From Bin87 sp026710825 (lineage in GTDB: Bacteria; Chloroflexota; Dehalococcoidia; Lucifugimonadales; UBA3495), in the NCBI GenBank assembly GCA_965232815.1, contig OZ247427.1, positions 1,922,001 through 1,986,000 on the forward strand: a DNA stretch of 64,000 bases, given 5' to 3'. The position numbers and the translations under genes were made by a program. Shown here one piece after another: positions 8,344 through 15,982 of this stretch. A model generated the notes under the pieces. It saw only the letters and a program-made list of their open reading frames with translations, was not told the DNA's origin and did not search any database. Each line of letters starts with the position of its first letter. The first letter of the stretch is position 1.

Positions 8344-8838
8344 ATGGGCGCATACACCAGCACACAATTGATAGTCCGGCTACTGACGCTGCTGCTGGGT
8401 TTGGCCGGCGGCCTCTGCCAGACCGTCTGGTCCCAGGTCGTCGGCATGCGCTGCGGTGCCGCCCAGATCGGCGAGTACGTGTTCCACACCGATTGTCTGC
8501 CTTGGACCGAACTGTTCCTCCGGTTCCCCCAGGACTCCAGTACCGAGATGGTCAGTGTCGTGTTGGCCGCCGCCATCGCCGGCATGGTGGCCGGGTTGGG
8601 CGGAATGTGGCGCGCTCGCTGGGCCGCCGTCTTGTTCCTCCTGCTCGCCGTCTGGAACATCGGTCTGCTGGTGTACGCCGTCACCGGCATGGATCAGAAA
8701 CCCATCGCCGTAATTCTGGCGTTCGTGTCGGTCGCAGTGCCCGCCATCTGCGCCGTGCTGCTCTGGTGGCGCGGCGAGTATCGCGCTCCCCGCCGCCAAT
8801 CCGCCGTGGCGGGTGACACCGGCCCGTGGACGGTATGA
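8344..8838 (+). CDS. Small integral membrane protein, four predicted helices
   Basis: 164 residues with hydrophobic segments near 8-28, 70-92, 96-115 and 122-141, and a polar C-terminal tail rich in Arg. Between helices 1 and 2 is a loop with two cysteines ('MRCGAAQIGEYVFHTDCLPW') that could form a disulfide if outside. I do not recognise a family. The reading frame has strong coding character and lies 36 bp upstream of the DUF2851 gene on the same strand. Function unknown. Confidence 0.6.
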   Translation: MGAYTSTQLIVRLLTLLLGLAGGLCQTVWSQVVGMRCGAAQIGEYVFHTDCLPWTELFLRFPQDSSTEMVSVVLAAAIAGMVAGLGGMWRARWAAVLFLLLAVWNIGLLVYAVTGMDQKPIAVILAFVSVAVPAICAVLLWWRGEYRAPRRQSAVAGDTGPWTV

Positions 8839-8841
8839 CAC

Positions 8842-8874
8842 CGGGGGTGCTACACCTTGTAGCAGGTACCCCCG
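8842..8874 (+). other. Hairpin abutting the DUF2851 start codon
   Basis: CGGGGGT (8842-8848) pairs with ACCCCCG (8868-8874), enclosing GCTACA (8849-8854) paired with TGTAGC (8858-8863), with a 3-nt loop and a 4-nt bulge AGGT. The stem ends one base before the ATG at 8875 and would cover the ribosome-binding region. It may be a terminator of the upstream gene or a translation control element. Confidence 0.6.
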
Positions 8875-10149
8875 ATGAAACCGTCTCACCATAACCGCTC
8901 CGGACATTCAACCTCACCCGACCCGATAGCGCCCATCTCTGAAAAGCAGTTGGCCCGCCTGTGGGAACGCCGCGCCGCCCGCCACCGCGCTTTCCACACC
9001 GAAGCCGGCGCGCGGGTGCGGATCCTCTACCCCGGTCGGCCCGGTGTAACCGCCGGCCCCGATTTCCGCAATGCCCTGCTGTTGGTTGAGGGGCAGGGTC
9101 TCGTACAGGGCGACGTTGAGATCCACCTCCGGCAGGGCGACTGGCGATCCCATGGCCACCACCTCGATCCGAACTACAACGGCGTCGTCCTCCACGTCGC
9201 TTTGGAAACCGACCCCGAACCGTCCCAGACCATCAGCGGCGGCGCGCCTCCCGTCGTCAACCTCCAGTCTCTACTCACCGACCCACCCGACAGCGGGGAT
9301 ACCGACGAGGCTGTCCGCAGCCAACTATGGCGGTCCCTCGCTCAACACGGCTACCGTCGGCCCGAACAACCCGAGCAGATGGCCGCGCTACTCAACCGCG
9401 CCGGCGACCAGCGTTTTATGTCCCATAGCGCCAGGTTCCGCATGCTCATGTCCGCGCAGGAGCCCGAGCAAACCCTGTGGGAAGCAGTCTGCGACAGCCT
9501 GGGCTACCGCCACAACCGCCATCCGTTCCTGGCGCTGGCCACCGCCGCTCCCTACCGCGTCCTGTCCCGCGCGCTCCAGCGTCTGCCGGATACTGAACGC
9601 GAACCGGCGGTCGCCCAATGGTTGCTGAGGTTGGCCGGATTTGAAAATGTCCCGGTGCCATCAGGGCTGGGCCCGGCCCTGGATCCAAAAGCATGGCGTC
9701 TATTCCGTGTCAGGCCTCCCAACCATCCGCGCCGTCGCATCTTGGGCGCCGCCGGTCTCGTCGCCCGTTTTGCCCACGCCGGTTTGATCGCCGGCATCCG
9801 GTCAGCGCCCGCCCCCGGCGATCCCAAATTCCTGACGCAATATCTCACCGTCACCGGCCATGACGACCAACCTGCTCCCATCGGCCCGGCTCGAGCCCGC
9901 GACATCGCCGTCAACGTTGCCCTCCCGTTCCTCCATGGCTGCAGTGCGCTGTCCGGCGACCACGCCACCGCTCGGGCAATGCTGGAAATCTACCGCCGTT
10001 ACGGCCCGCTGTCCGACAACGAGATCACCCGCGAACTCGCCGCCTCCCTGCAGAAACCCGGGTGGGGCCGCATCGCCAACAACGCCCGCCGCCAGCAGGG
10101 CCTCATCCACCTCCAACGCCTCCTCGCCGGCGCAACTCCTGTGCCGTAA
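8875..10149 (+). CDS. DUF2851 family protein
   Basis: 424-residue cytoplasmic protein. Family blocks are 'SEKQLARLWERR' (about 22-33), 'AGPDFRNALLLVEGQGLVQGDVEIHLRQ' region (about 61-87; G-D-V-E-I-H is the hallmark), 'WRSHGHHLDPNYNGVVLHV' and the C-terminal 'GWGRIANNARRQQGLIHL'. DUF2851 proteins occur in Bacteroidetes and Chloroflexi and have no established function; the conserved His/Glu/Asp pattern of the N-terminal domain has been likened to nucleases, which I cannot confirm here. A stable hairpin sits directly before the start codon. Confidence 0.8.
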   Translation: MKPSHHNRSGHSTSPDPIAPISEKQLARLWERRAARHRAFHTEAGARVRILYPGRPGVTAGPDFRNALLLVEGQGLVQGDVEIHLRQGDWRSHGHHLDPNYNGVVLHVALETDPEPSQTISGGAPPVVNLQSLLTDPPDSGDTDEAVRSQLWRSLAQHGYRRPEQPEQMAALLNRAGDQRFMSHSARFRMLMSAQEPEQTLWEAVCDSLGYRHNRHPFLALATAAPYRVLSRALQRLPDTEREPAVAQWLLRLAGFENVPVPSGLGPALDPKAWRLFRVRPPNHPRRRILGAAGLVARFAHAGLIAGIRSAPAPGDPKFLTQYLTVTGHDDQPAPIGPARARDIAVNVALPFLHGCSALSGDHATARAMLEIYRRYGPLSDNEITRELAASLQKPGWGRIANNARRQQGLIHLQRLLAGATPVP

Positions 10150-10212
10150 CGCGAAGTAAGGGCGAGTTCCAAACCCACCCCCGTTACGGTATGCGCTTTT
10201 CAATCGAAGTAT

Positions 10213-10623
10213 TCAGTAAAACCGCAGCAAGCCGTCGTTATGGTCGTAGTGAAGCAGGCGGAAATTGATGAAATCTCGTCCCAAAAGCGATGGCAATGTG
10301 TTGACTACAGCTTCCGGGTCCGGGTCTGGCCGGATGATGTCTATGGTCAGTTCAAATTGATACTCGCCAACGTCGTCAGCAAACAGGATCGTACCTTGTT
10401 CGGGAAAACATTCCTGGCTCCCACCGATCCCATGCACGTATTCCGGCTCCTCGACCAGCATGTCGTATCTGCAACCCATCCGTGAACCGTCCATCGGGTG
10501 CAGAACCGTGGAATACGCCCCGGTATCAACCAGAAACTCCACGTAATCATCAATCCCCAGTCGGTCGATGATCACGCGACCTTGTACATAAGGCTCGTCC
10601 TGGTCGAAATAACCGGTGATCAC
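10213..10623 (-). CDS. Retropepsin-like aspartyl protease-fold protein (second module)
   Basis: A 136-residue protein with 'FLVDTGAYSTVLHP' (D-T-G active-site motif, about residues 31-44) and a late 'PSLLGRDFINF' block, the typical pairing of catalytic loop and hydrophobic-hydrophobic-Gly motif in retropepsin-like single-domain proteins. Both modules begin with the same pentapeptide MITGY, indicating common descent. Its ATG overlaps the stop of the upstream small gene by four bases. Substrate unknown. Confidence 0.72.
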   Translation of the reverse strand: MITGYFDQDEPYVQGRVIIDRLGIDDYVEFLVDTGAYSTVLHPMDGSRMGCRYDMLVEEPEYVHGIGGSQECFPEQGTILFADDVGEYQFELTIDIIRPDPDPEAVVNTLPSLLGRDFINFRLLHYDHNDGLLRFY

Positions 10624-10838
10624 AGGACCATTCGGCGAGGTTTGGTCGCCATCAGTTTTACTGCTAAACCTTTTCTGGTGATTCCAATCGCTTCCACTTT
10701 GGAAAGCATGTCACCCAGGGTAGGGGCGGCAATCAAGGTCCAGTTGCAGGTCAATCCAACCCACTGATCGGGGTATCTGCGTGTCAGTTCGGGCCGGTGC
10801 ACGCTGAGGAAGTGAGTTCGCTTTTTGAACTGACGCAT
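10620..10838 (-). CDS. Small DUF5678-like partner of the second protease module
   Basis: About 72 residues from the ATG at 10838 (alternatives at 10856 and 10964; none has a strong ribosome site). 'RYPDQWVGLTCNWTLIAAPTLGDML' followed by 'IEAIGITRKGLAVKLMAT'-like text resembles DUF5678, small proteins (W-V-A...A.....L....) often encoded beside retropepsin-like genes. ATGA overlap with the downstream protease-like gene implies co-expression. Role unknown. Confidence 0.55.
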   Translation of the reverse strand: MRQFKKRTHFLSVHRPELTRRYPDQWVGLTCNWTLIAAPTLGDMLSKVEAIGITRKGLAVKLMATKPRRMVL

Positions 10839-11015
10839 CCCGTCACTGATTGGCATGGCGGCGGTGGGTTTCAGATGCCCCGTACCGACGGATTCAACAT
10901 CAGCGACCAAAACATCCTCCATGTGACCCAGAGCCAATATTTTCACAATCCGGTGCGCCGACACCTGCTGGGTGTGGCGCGTCTCAGCGCTATGTGCAAC
11001 AAGCCCAATTATACC

Positions 11016-11041
11016 GTAGGGGCGGGTTTCAAACCCGCCCC
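11016..11041. repeat. Family A palindrome, variant core
   Basis: Outer GTAGGGGC with inner GGGTTT; GGGGCGGGTTT (11019-11029) pairs perfectly with AAACCCGCCCC (11031-11041) around one base. Located between the cupin 3' end and the protease module. Confidence 0.85.
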
Positions 11042-11069
11042 GTTTGTTGATTGGCTGTGTGAGTGGCGC

Positions 11070-11402
11070 CTACTTCAACGGCACCGCCAGCGAAACCCGC
11101 GCCTCCTCGCCCGTGTTGCGGATGATATGCCCGTGTCCGGTCAGGTCCTCGGCAACCAGCACGTCTCCCGGGCCGAACTGCCGCTTGTCCCCGCTCGCCA
11201 CCTCGATTTCCGCGCCGCCCGACATGAACACCACGTACTGATGCCGCGGCGCCGTGTGGTAGTCCTGCCACCAGCCCGGCTCGCGTTGTCCCACCGTGAT
11301 GTCGCCCGGTCCAACGTCGTTGGCGATCTCGGCGAACTCGTCCGCCGTCAACTCATGGAAGTGAGACTCGCCGTCGCCGCCAGTATGAATTCGTACAATC
11401 AT
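11070..11402 (-). CDS. Cupin-domain protein (third of three tandem paralogues)
   Basis: 110-residue single-domain cupin. The N-terminal strand 'MIVRIHTGGDGESHFHELT' is followed by 'DYHTAPRHQYVVFMSGGAEIEVASG' (cupin motif 1, one His-rich metal position) and 'GPGDVLVAEDLTGHGHIIR' (motif 2). Close paralogues are at 11469 and 11923. The conserved His of motif 1 and the H-x-H pair in motif 2 suggest a metal site; cupins of this kind act as small dioxygenases, isomerases or sensors and cannot be assigned by sequence alone. Start has AAGGA upstream. Transcribed last in the cluster. Confidence 0.78.
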   Translation of the reverse strand: MIVRIHTGGDGESHFHELTADEFAEIANDVGPGDITVGQREPGWWQDYHTAPRHQYVVFMSGGAEIEVASGDKRQFGPGDVLVAEDLTGHGHIIRNTGEEARVSLAVPLK

Positions 11403-11468
11403 CGACCTGCGTCCTTGAGATTCCCTCTCCCTTGATGGGAGAGGGCTGGGGTAAGTATGACTTGCTGC

Positions 11469-11810
11469 TTACTCGGCCAACGGCACGGCCAGCGAAACCC
11501 GGAACTCGTCGCCGATGCTCCGCGCGATGTGCCCGTGCCCGGTCAGGTCCTCGGCAACCAGCACGTCGCCGGGGAACATTCGGACCACGGTCCCGTCGGC
11601 AACCTCGAATTCGGCGATGCCGTTCATGTTCACCACGTACTGGCGACGCGGCGCGTTGTGGTAGTCCGAGAAGCTCGGCGATTCCCGGCGGCCGACCGTG
11701 ATGTCGCCGGGGCCAACGTTGTTGGCGATGTCGGCGAACTGGTCGGGCGTGAGGTGCTCAAAGTGGCTCTCTCCGTCGCTCCCGGTATAAACCCGTACTA
11801 TCTGTCCCAT
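11469..11810 (-). CDS. Cupin-domain protein (second of three tandem paralogues)
   Basis: 113-residue cupin closely similar to the downstream copy: shared 'ANNVGPGDITVGRRE', 'DYHNAPRRQYVV' and 'PGDVLVAEDLTGHGH'. The ATG at 11810 is chosen because AGGAGG lies 7 bases upstream; the longer reading to 11873 passes through a 19-bp direct repeat and is not used. The near identity of the motif 2 block with its neighbour indicates a recent duplication. Metal-dependent role likely, substrate unknown. Confidence 0.78.
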   Translation of the reverse strand: MGQIVRVYTGSDGESHFEHLTPDQFADIANNVGPGDITVGRRESPSFSDYHNAPRRQYVVNMNGIAEFEVADGTVVRMFPGDVLVAEDLTGHGHIARSIGDEFRVSLAVPLAE

Positions 11811-11824
11811 TCCGTTGCCTCCTG

Positions 11825-11873
11825 TCTGTCGTTCATGCTCCAATAACAATCGGTTCTGTCGTTCATGCTCCAA
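11825..11873. repeat. 19-bp direct repeat, 30-bp period
   Basis: TCTGTCGTTCATGCTCCAA occurs exactly at 11825-11843 and again at 11855-11873, upstream of the second cupin gene. Confidence 0.9.
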
Positions 11874-11882
11874 CGGCGCTCG

Positions 11883-11913
<31 letters not shown>

Positions 11914-11922
11914 CGTCAATCA

Positions 11923-12258
11923 TTACGCCAGGGGAATCACCGCCGTCAGGCTCGGCGCGTCGCCAATCACCCGCGTGGTGTGTCCCTGCCCCGTCGTGTC
12001 CTCAACCAGCCGGGCATCCCCCGGGCCGTAGCGGAACGTCGTCCCGTCTCCCAGCCCGATCTCAATCTCGCCCCTCAGTGAGATGATGTACTGCCTGCGT
12101 GGGGCCGGATGCCAGTCAATGAAGTGTCCCGGTGGCCATTCTCGGAACATGATGGATTGCGTGGCCTGCGCCTCGCCCAGTTCCGGGTGCTGCGCCAGGC
12201 TGGTTTCCTCGATATGCGATTGCCCGTCGTCTCCGGCGTAAAGTCGATAGATAGCCAT
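11923..12258 (-). CDS. Cupin-domain protein (first and most diverged of three)
   Basis: 111-residue cupin: 'MAIYRLYAGDDGQSHIEE', then 'DWHPAPRRQYIISLRGEIEIGLGDG' (motif 1) and 'YGPGDARLVEDTTGQGHTTR' (motif 2, H-x-H reduced to one His). It lacks the 'GPGDITVG' block shared by the other two. The ATG at 12258 follows AGGTGAG; a GTG codon directly upstream is less likely. As the first gene of the leftward set it may be the ancestral copy. Function unknown. Confidence 0.75.
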   Translation of the reverse strand: MAIYRLYAGDDGQSHIEETSLAQHPELGEAQATQSIMFREWPPGHFIDWHPAPRRQYIISLRGEIEIGLGDGTTFRYGPGDARLVEDTTGQGHTTRVIGDAPSLTAVIPLA

Positions 12259-13263
12259 CACTCACCTGCGTTGTCGGGCTCGAACCCGGACTTGGGCCAT
12301 ACTAACGCGCACGGACGGCGGCGGCAACCAACTGCGCCTTGTAAACCGGAACCCTTCGATCATCTCCATGCGCCTGCGTAGTCCGCTCATGGTGAGCCAG
12401 TCGAACCACGAGCGGGTGGTGTTTCCAGCAACGTGCCGCGCTGCACATTTTTTCGGTTTGGCGCCAATCGACTGACCCTTCCTTGTAATCGTCCGCTCAT
12501 GCGTCGCCCGCCTCAGGATCAGCCGCGCGAGTTTGCTCATGCGTGCGTCGCCACCGCCTTCCAATCCACCATCCGGTTCATCCCGCCAATCGATGACAAA
12601 AAATCTCAGACAGTGACACTGCCCCGTTGCACGTTCCGTACGCCCGTTCCATAATGGATTCATCACGTGAAATTGGTCATCCAGTCCTGCCCAGAGGTGA
12701 TACCGGTCGTACACGGCCAACCCCGTCAGACTCCAAATCGCATACCCGTCTCCGCCAGGACCAGCGACCGGTCGCTCTAGCCGGTGTGGTCGCAACGGGG
12801 CCAGCGCCTCCCCACACGCTGGGAGGTCAGCGCATTTACCTCTACCATCTTTTCCGGTAGAGGCCAGGGCCAGGGAATCTTCCCGACCCGTGCGCTGTCC
12901 GCCAAACCTTGAGTGGGCAAAAACCCATGCGTAACCCCTCGGCCGTGGGGCTGACAACGACCACCATCACCTCGGGCAGGCGACCAAACCCAACCATCCG
13001 GCGCTACCGCGATCATCGTAGAAAGGAGAGAAACATCAGCCTCCGCGATCCGCCCTGAACTGCGACGCTGCTTGACTAACCGAAAGCCTATCCCCTGACC
13101 CCTGCTCCATCAGTAACCGAGCCGATTTCCGGGCTGTTGCATGCTGTCCGGCACATGGTCGCCTATCCTGGCGCTCCCGCGTGCCCCGCACGTTGCGGCG
13201 AAAAACCCGCCCGGTTTATACTGTGCTTAACCCTCTGTGTTGCAGTGCAGGATGGTGCAGCAT
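12259..13263. other. About 1 kb without a convincing gene
   Basis: Only low-quality frames cross this region and the longest (leftward, 12262-12957) translates straight through a Family B repeat. It contains that repeat (12383-12415), a fragment of it near 12488, and an orphan AAAGGAGAG ribosome-like site near 13021 with no start codon following. TATACT at 13217-13222 may serve ligA. Confidence 0.6.
12383..12415. repeat. Family B dispersed repeat
   Basis: CCGCTCATGGT (12383-12393) and ACCACGAGCGG (12405-12415); identical to the 6465 copy including loop. Confidence 0.85.
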
Positions 13264-15363
13264 ATGACTACCTCGCCACCAGAAAACCCCGACAGCCTGT
13301 CCCCCGTCCAGCGCGCCCAGGAGTTGCGCGATCAGTTGTGGTTCCACAACGACCGCTACTACAACAACGACGCGCCGGTGATCAGCGACGGACAGTACGA
13401 CTCGCTGATGCAGGAATTGCGCGACCTGGAAGCCAATTATCCCGAGTGTCGCGCCGCCAACTCTCCCACCCAGATGGTCGGTGGCAGTCCGTCGGATCGT
13501 TTCCCCCAGATCGAGCATCCCATACCAATGCTCAGCCTTGCCAACGCGTTCGACCGCGACGGCTTGGAGGCCTGGCATCGCCGCGTCACCGACCTCCTCG
13601 ACGGCCAGCGTTTCCGCATGGTCGCCGAGTTGAAAATCGATGGCCTCGCCGTCCGCCTTGTGTACCGCAACGGTGAATTCGTACTCGGCGCCACCCGCGG
13701 CAACGGCCAGACCGGCGAGGACGTCACCCACAACCTGCGCCAGGTGAGCAGCATCCCGCATCAACTCGTCGGCGATCACCCACCCGTTGTGGAAGCGCGC
13801 GGCGAGGTCTACCTGCCCCTCGACAGTTTCCACCGCATGAACGCGGAGCGGGAGCGCGCCGGAGAACCCCTCTACGCCAATCCCCGCAATACCGGCGCCG
13901 GCACCATCCGTCAGCTTGACCCTGCTGTCGTCCGCGACCGCAACATGGAGATCTGGACCTACAGCCTCAACGACACTGGCGATGCACCCCTGCCCGGTAG
14001 TCACTGGGACGCCCTGTCCGCCCTTGAGTCCTGGGGCTTTCGTGTCAACCGGGAGAACCGCATCTTCGACACCCTGGACGAGGTCTGCGATTTCTACGAC
14101 CAGATGCTGGCCCAGCGGCATGATTGGGAATACGAAGCCGATGGTTTGGTCGTCAAGGTCGACAGCATAGCCCAGCAGAACTCCCTCGGGTTCGCCGGAC
14201 GCGAGCCCCGGTGGGCCATCGCTTACAAGTTCCCCGCCGAACGCGCCAACACACGTCTCCTCGATATCGTTATCAACGTTGGACGCACTGGCAGCCTGAA
14301 CCCCCAGGCCATCCTGGAACCCGTCGTCGTCAGCGGCGCAACCGTCCAGCATGCGTCCCTCCATAACGAGGAGGACATCCACCGCAAGGACGTGCGCATC
14401 GGCGACATGGTGGAAATCGAGCGCGCCGGCGACGTCATCCCCCACGTCATCGGCCCGGTGCCGATGCCCGGCGAGGAACGTGGCCCCGTGTTCCGCATGC
14501 CCGAATACTGCCCGGAGTGCGAGACCGCTGTCGTCAAGGTTGATGGCGACGCCATGCACCGCTGCCCCAACTCCGCCTGTCCCGCCCAGTTCTTCGAGTC
14601 ACTGAAGCACTTCGTCAGCAGGGGCGCAATGGATATGGACGGTCTGGGAGAGCGCTGGTGCCGCATCCTCATCGACCGCGGCCTCGTCTCCGACGTATCC
14701 CACGTCTACAGCCTTACCATGGATCAATTGGTCGAACTCGACCGCATGGGAGAAAAGCTCTCCACCCGCATTCTCGCCAACATCGAGGCCAGCAAGAAGC
14801 GGCCACTCGCCCGCATCCTCTTCGCCCTCGGCATCCTGCATGTCGGCGCGGAGGTGGCCGAACTGCTCTCCGCCCGTTACGCCAGCATCGACGATATCGC
14901 CGATGCCAACATCGACGACCTCACCGAGATCGACGGCATTGGCCCCCGCATCGGCGAAAGCATCGTCAGTTATTTCGCCACCGAACGCAATCAGGAGACC
15001 ATCGCCGGTCTGCGCGACGCCGGCGTCCAACTGTGGCAGGAACTCGCCCCGGTCGACGCCGGGGATCAACCCTGGAAGGGCCAGACCTTTGTCATCACCG
15101 GTACCCTGTCAACCATGACCCGCCGCGAGGCCGAGGGCAAGGTGAAAGCCCTCGGGGCCAGCGCCTCATCCTCAGTCAGCCGCAAGACTAACTGGCTGGT
15201 CGCCGGAGAATCCGCCGGCAGCAAACTCACCACCGCCGAACGCCTCGGCGTCCCCGTCTTGGACGAGGACCGCCTGCTGGCGCTGCTGTCCGACCCAGCT
15301 TCTATCCTCATTCAGGATGCCGCTGCCAACGAATCGACCACGGCATCTCCGACATTGCTCTGA
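13264..15363 (+). CDS. ligA: NAD-dependent DNA ligase
   Basis: Seals nicks in duplex DNA during replication and repair using NAD+. 699 residues from the ATG at 13264, close to the usual 670-700; upstream in-frame ATG (13252) is possible. Domains in order: Ia ('YYNNDAPVISDGQYDSLMQEL', binds NMN), adenylation with AMP-accepting Lys124 in 'ELKIDG', 'TRGNGQTGEDVT', OB fold ('GRTGSLNPQAILEPV'), four-cysteine zinc finger from Cys416 ('CPEC...CPNSACPAQ'), helix-hairpin-helix ('IDGIGPRIGESI') and a C-terminal BRCT domain (about 605-690, 'GQTFVITGTLSTMTRREAE'). All essential elements are present. Confidence 0.97.
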   Translation: MTTSPPENPDSLSPVQRAQELRDQLWFHNDRYYNNDAPVISDGQYDSLMQELRDLEANYPECRAANSPTQMVGGSPSDRFPQIEHPIPMLSLANAFDRDGLEAWHRRVTDLLDGQRFRMVAELKIDGLAVRLVYRNGEFVLGATRGNGQTGEDVTHNLRQVSSIPHQLVGDHPPVVEARGEVYLPLDSFHRMNAERERAGEPLYANPRNTGAGTIRQLDPAVVRDRNMEIWTYSLNDTGDAPLPGSHWDALSALESWGFRVNRENRIFDTLDEVCDFYDQMLAQRHDWEYEADGLVVKVDSIAQQNSLGFAGREPRWAIAYKFPAERANTRLLDIVINVGRTGSLNPQAILEPVVVSGATVQHASLHNEEDIHRKDVRIGDMVEIERAGDVIPHVIGPVPMPGEERGPVFRMPEYCPECETAVVKVDGDAMHRCPNSACPAQFFESLKHFVSRGAMDMDGLGERWCRILIDRGLVSDVSHVYSLTMDQLVELDRMGEKLSTRILANIEASKKRPLARILFALGILHVGAEVAELLSARYASIDDIADANIDDLTEIDGIGPRIGESIVSYFATERNQETIAGLRDAGVQLWQELAPVDAGDQPWKGQTFVITGTLSTMTRREAEGKVKALGASASSSVSRKTNWLVAGESAGSKLTTAERLGVPVLDEDRLLALLSDPASILIQDAAANESTTASPTLL

Positions 15364-15380
15364 TGCGCGTCCACGAACAC

Positions 15381-15470
15381 CGTCATTCCTGCGAACGCAG
15401 GAATCCAGGAATCCTGGGCATTGGCCAACATTGACCGCGCCCAGGCCCTGGATGCCAGATTCCACCGGTG
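15381..15470. repeat. Dispersed repeat with ATTCCTGC hairpin
   Basis: ATTCCTGC (15385-15392) pairs with GCAGGAAT (15397-15404) around GAAC, within CGTCATTCCTGCGAACGCAG, followed by TCCTGGGC-type text. This resembles the CGTCATTCCTGC...GCAGGAATCCAG elements common in many bacterial genomes. It lies between two convergent genes. The right boundary is approximate. Confidence 0.6.
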
Positions 15471-15527
15471 TGGTGATTCAGGTGTCGGACCGCTCCCTCA
15501 GGTCTGAACGGTCGCAGTCAACGCGTT

Positions 15528-15962
15528 CTACCGTATCAGCCCGTACACCCGCTCCGGTTTCAGCGTAACGATCACTGCGTCCTGCTGCACCATCGCCTGG
15601 TCGTATTCCTCCCAGTTGGGATGCTCGTTGTCCCCGCAGGCCATGAAGGCGTCCCGCAGTTTGACCCGCATCTCCTCGGCGTCCGTGTTTTGGTAGTCGG
15701 CCAGCGTAACCGTGCCCTCCACCACCGCGAACTGACGCCAGTCCTCCGCCACCGCCATCACGTTGCACCGGCCGTTCCGGCGCAGGTTGCGCACCTTGTA
15801 GGACGTCCCGCGCACCGTCACAAATATCGGTCCATCGTCGCCATCGAACGGAGAGACCCCACAGACCACGATGCTGGTCTGGGCCGACCCGTCCCTGCGG
15901 AACGTATTGATCACCCCCCGGTGGTTGCTGGCAAAAAACTGCTTCACGTCGCTGAATTCCAT
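15528..15962 (-). CDS. PPOX-class flavin/F420-dependent oxidoreductase
   Basis: 144-residue split-barrel protein of the pyridoxamine-5'-phosphate-oxidase-like class. 'VINTFRRDGSAQTSIVVCGV' and 'GTSYKVRNLRRNGRCNVMAVAEDW' are the cofactor-binding strands seen in FMN- or F420-binding members; 'VVEGTVTLAD' follows. Dimeric cytoplasmic enzyme expected. Ribosome site GGGAGG is 6 bases from the ATG. Last gene of the leftward run with the DUF2298 gene 20 bp upstream. Cofactor (FMN or F420) cannot be decided here. Confidence 0.78.
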   Translation of the reverse strand: MEFSDVKQFFASNHRGVINTFRRDGSAQTSIVVCGVSPFDGDDGPIFVTVRGTSYKVRNLRRNGRCNVMAVAEDWRQFAVVEGTVTLADYQNTDAEEMRVKLRDAFMACGDNEHPNWEEYDQAMVQQDAVIVTLKPERVYGLIR

Positions 15963-15982
15963 GATTCCTCCCTTGATAATCC

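Noticed and set aside
12262..12957. 231-residue leftward frame in the gene-poor gap
   Set aside because: It translates through a Family B repeat and has no recognisable motif or ribosome site.
13015..13035. Ribosome-binding-like AAAGGAGAG near 13021
   Set aside because: No ATG, GTG or TTG at proper distance leads to a credible frame.
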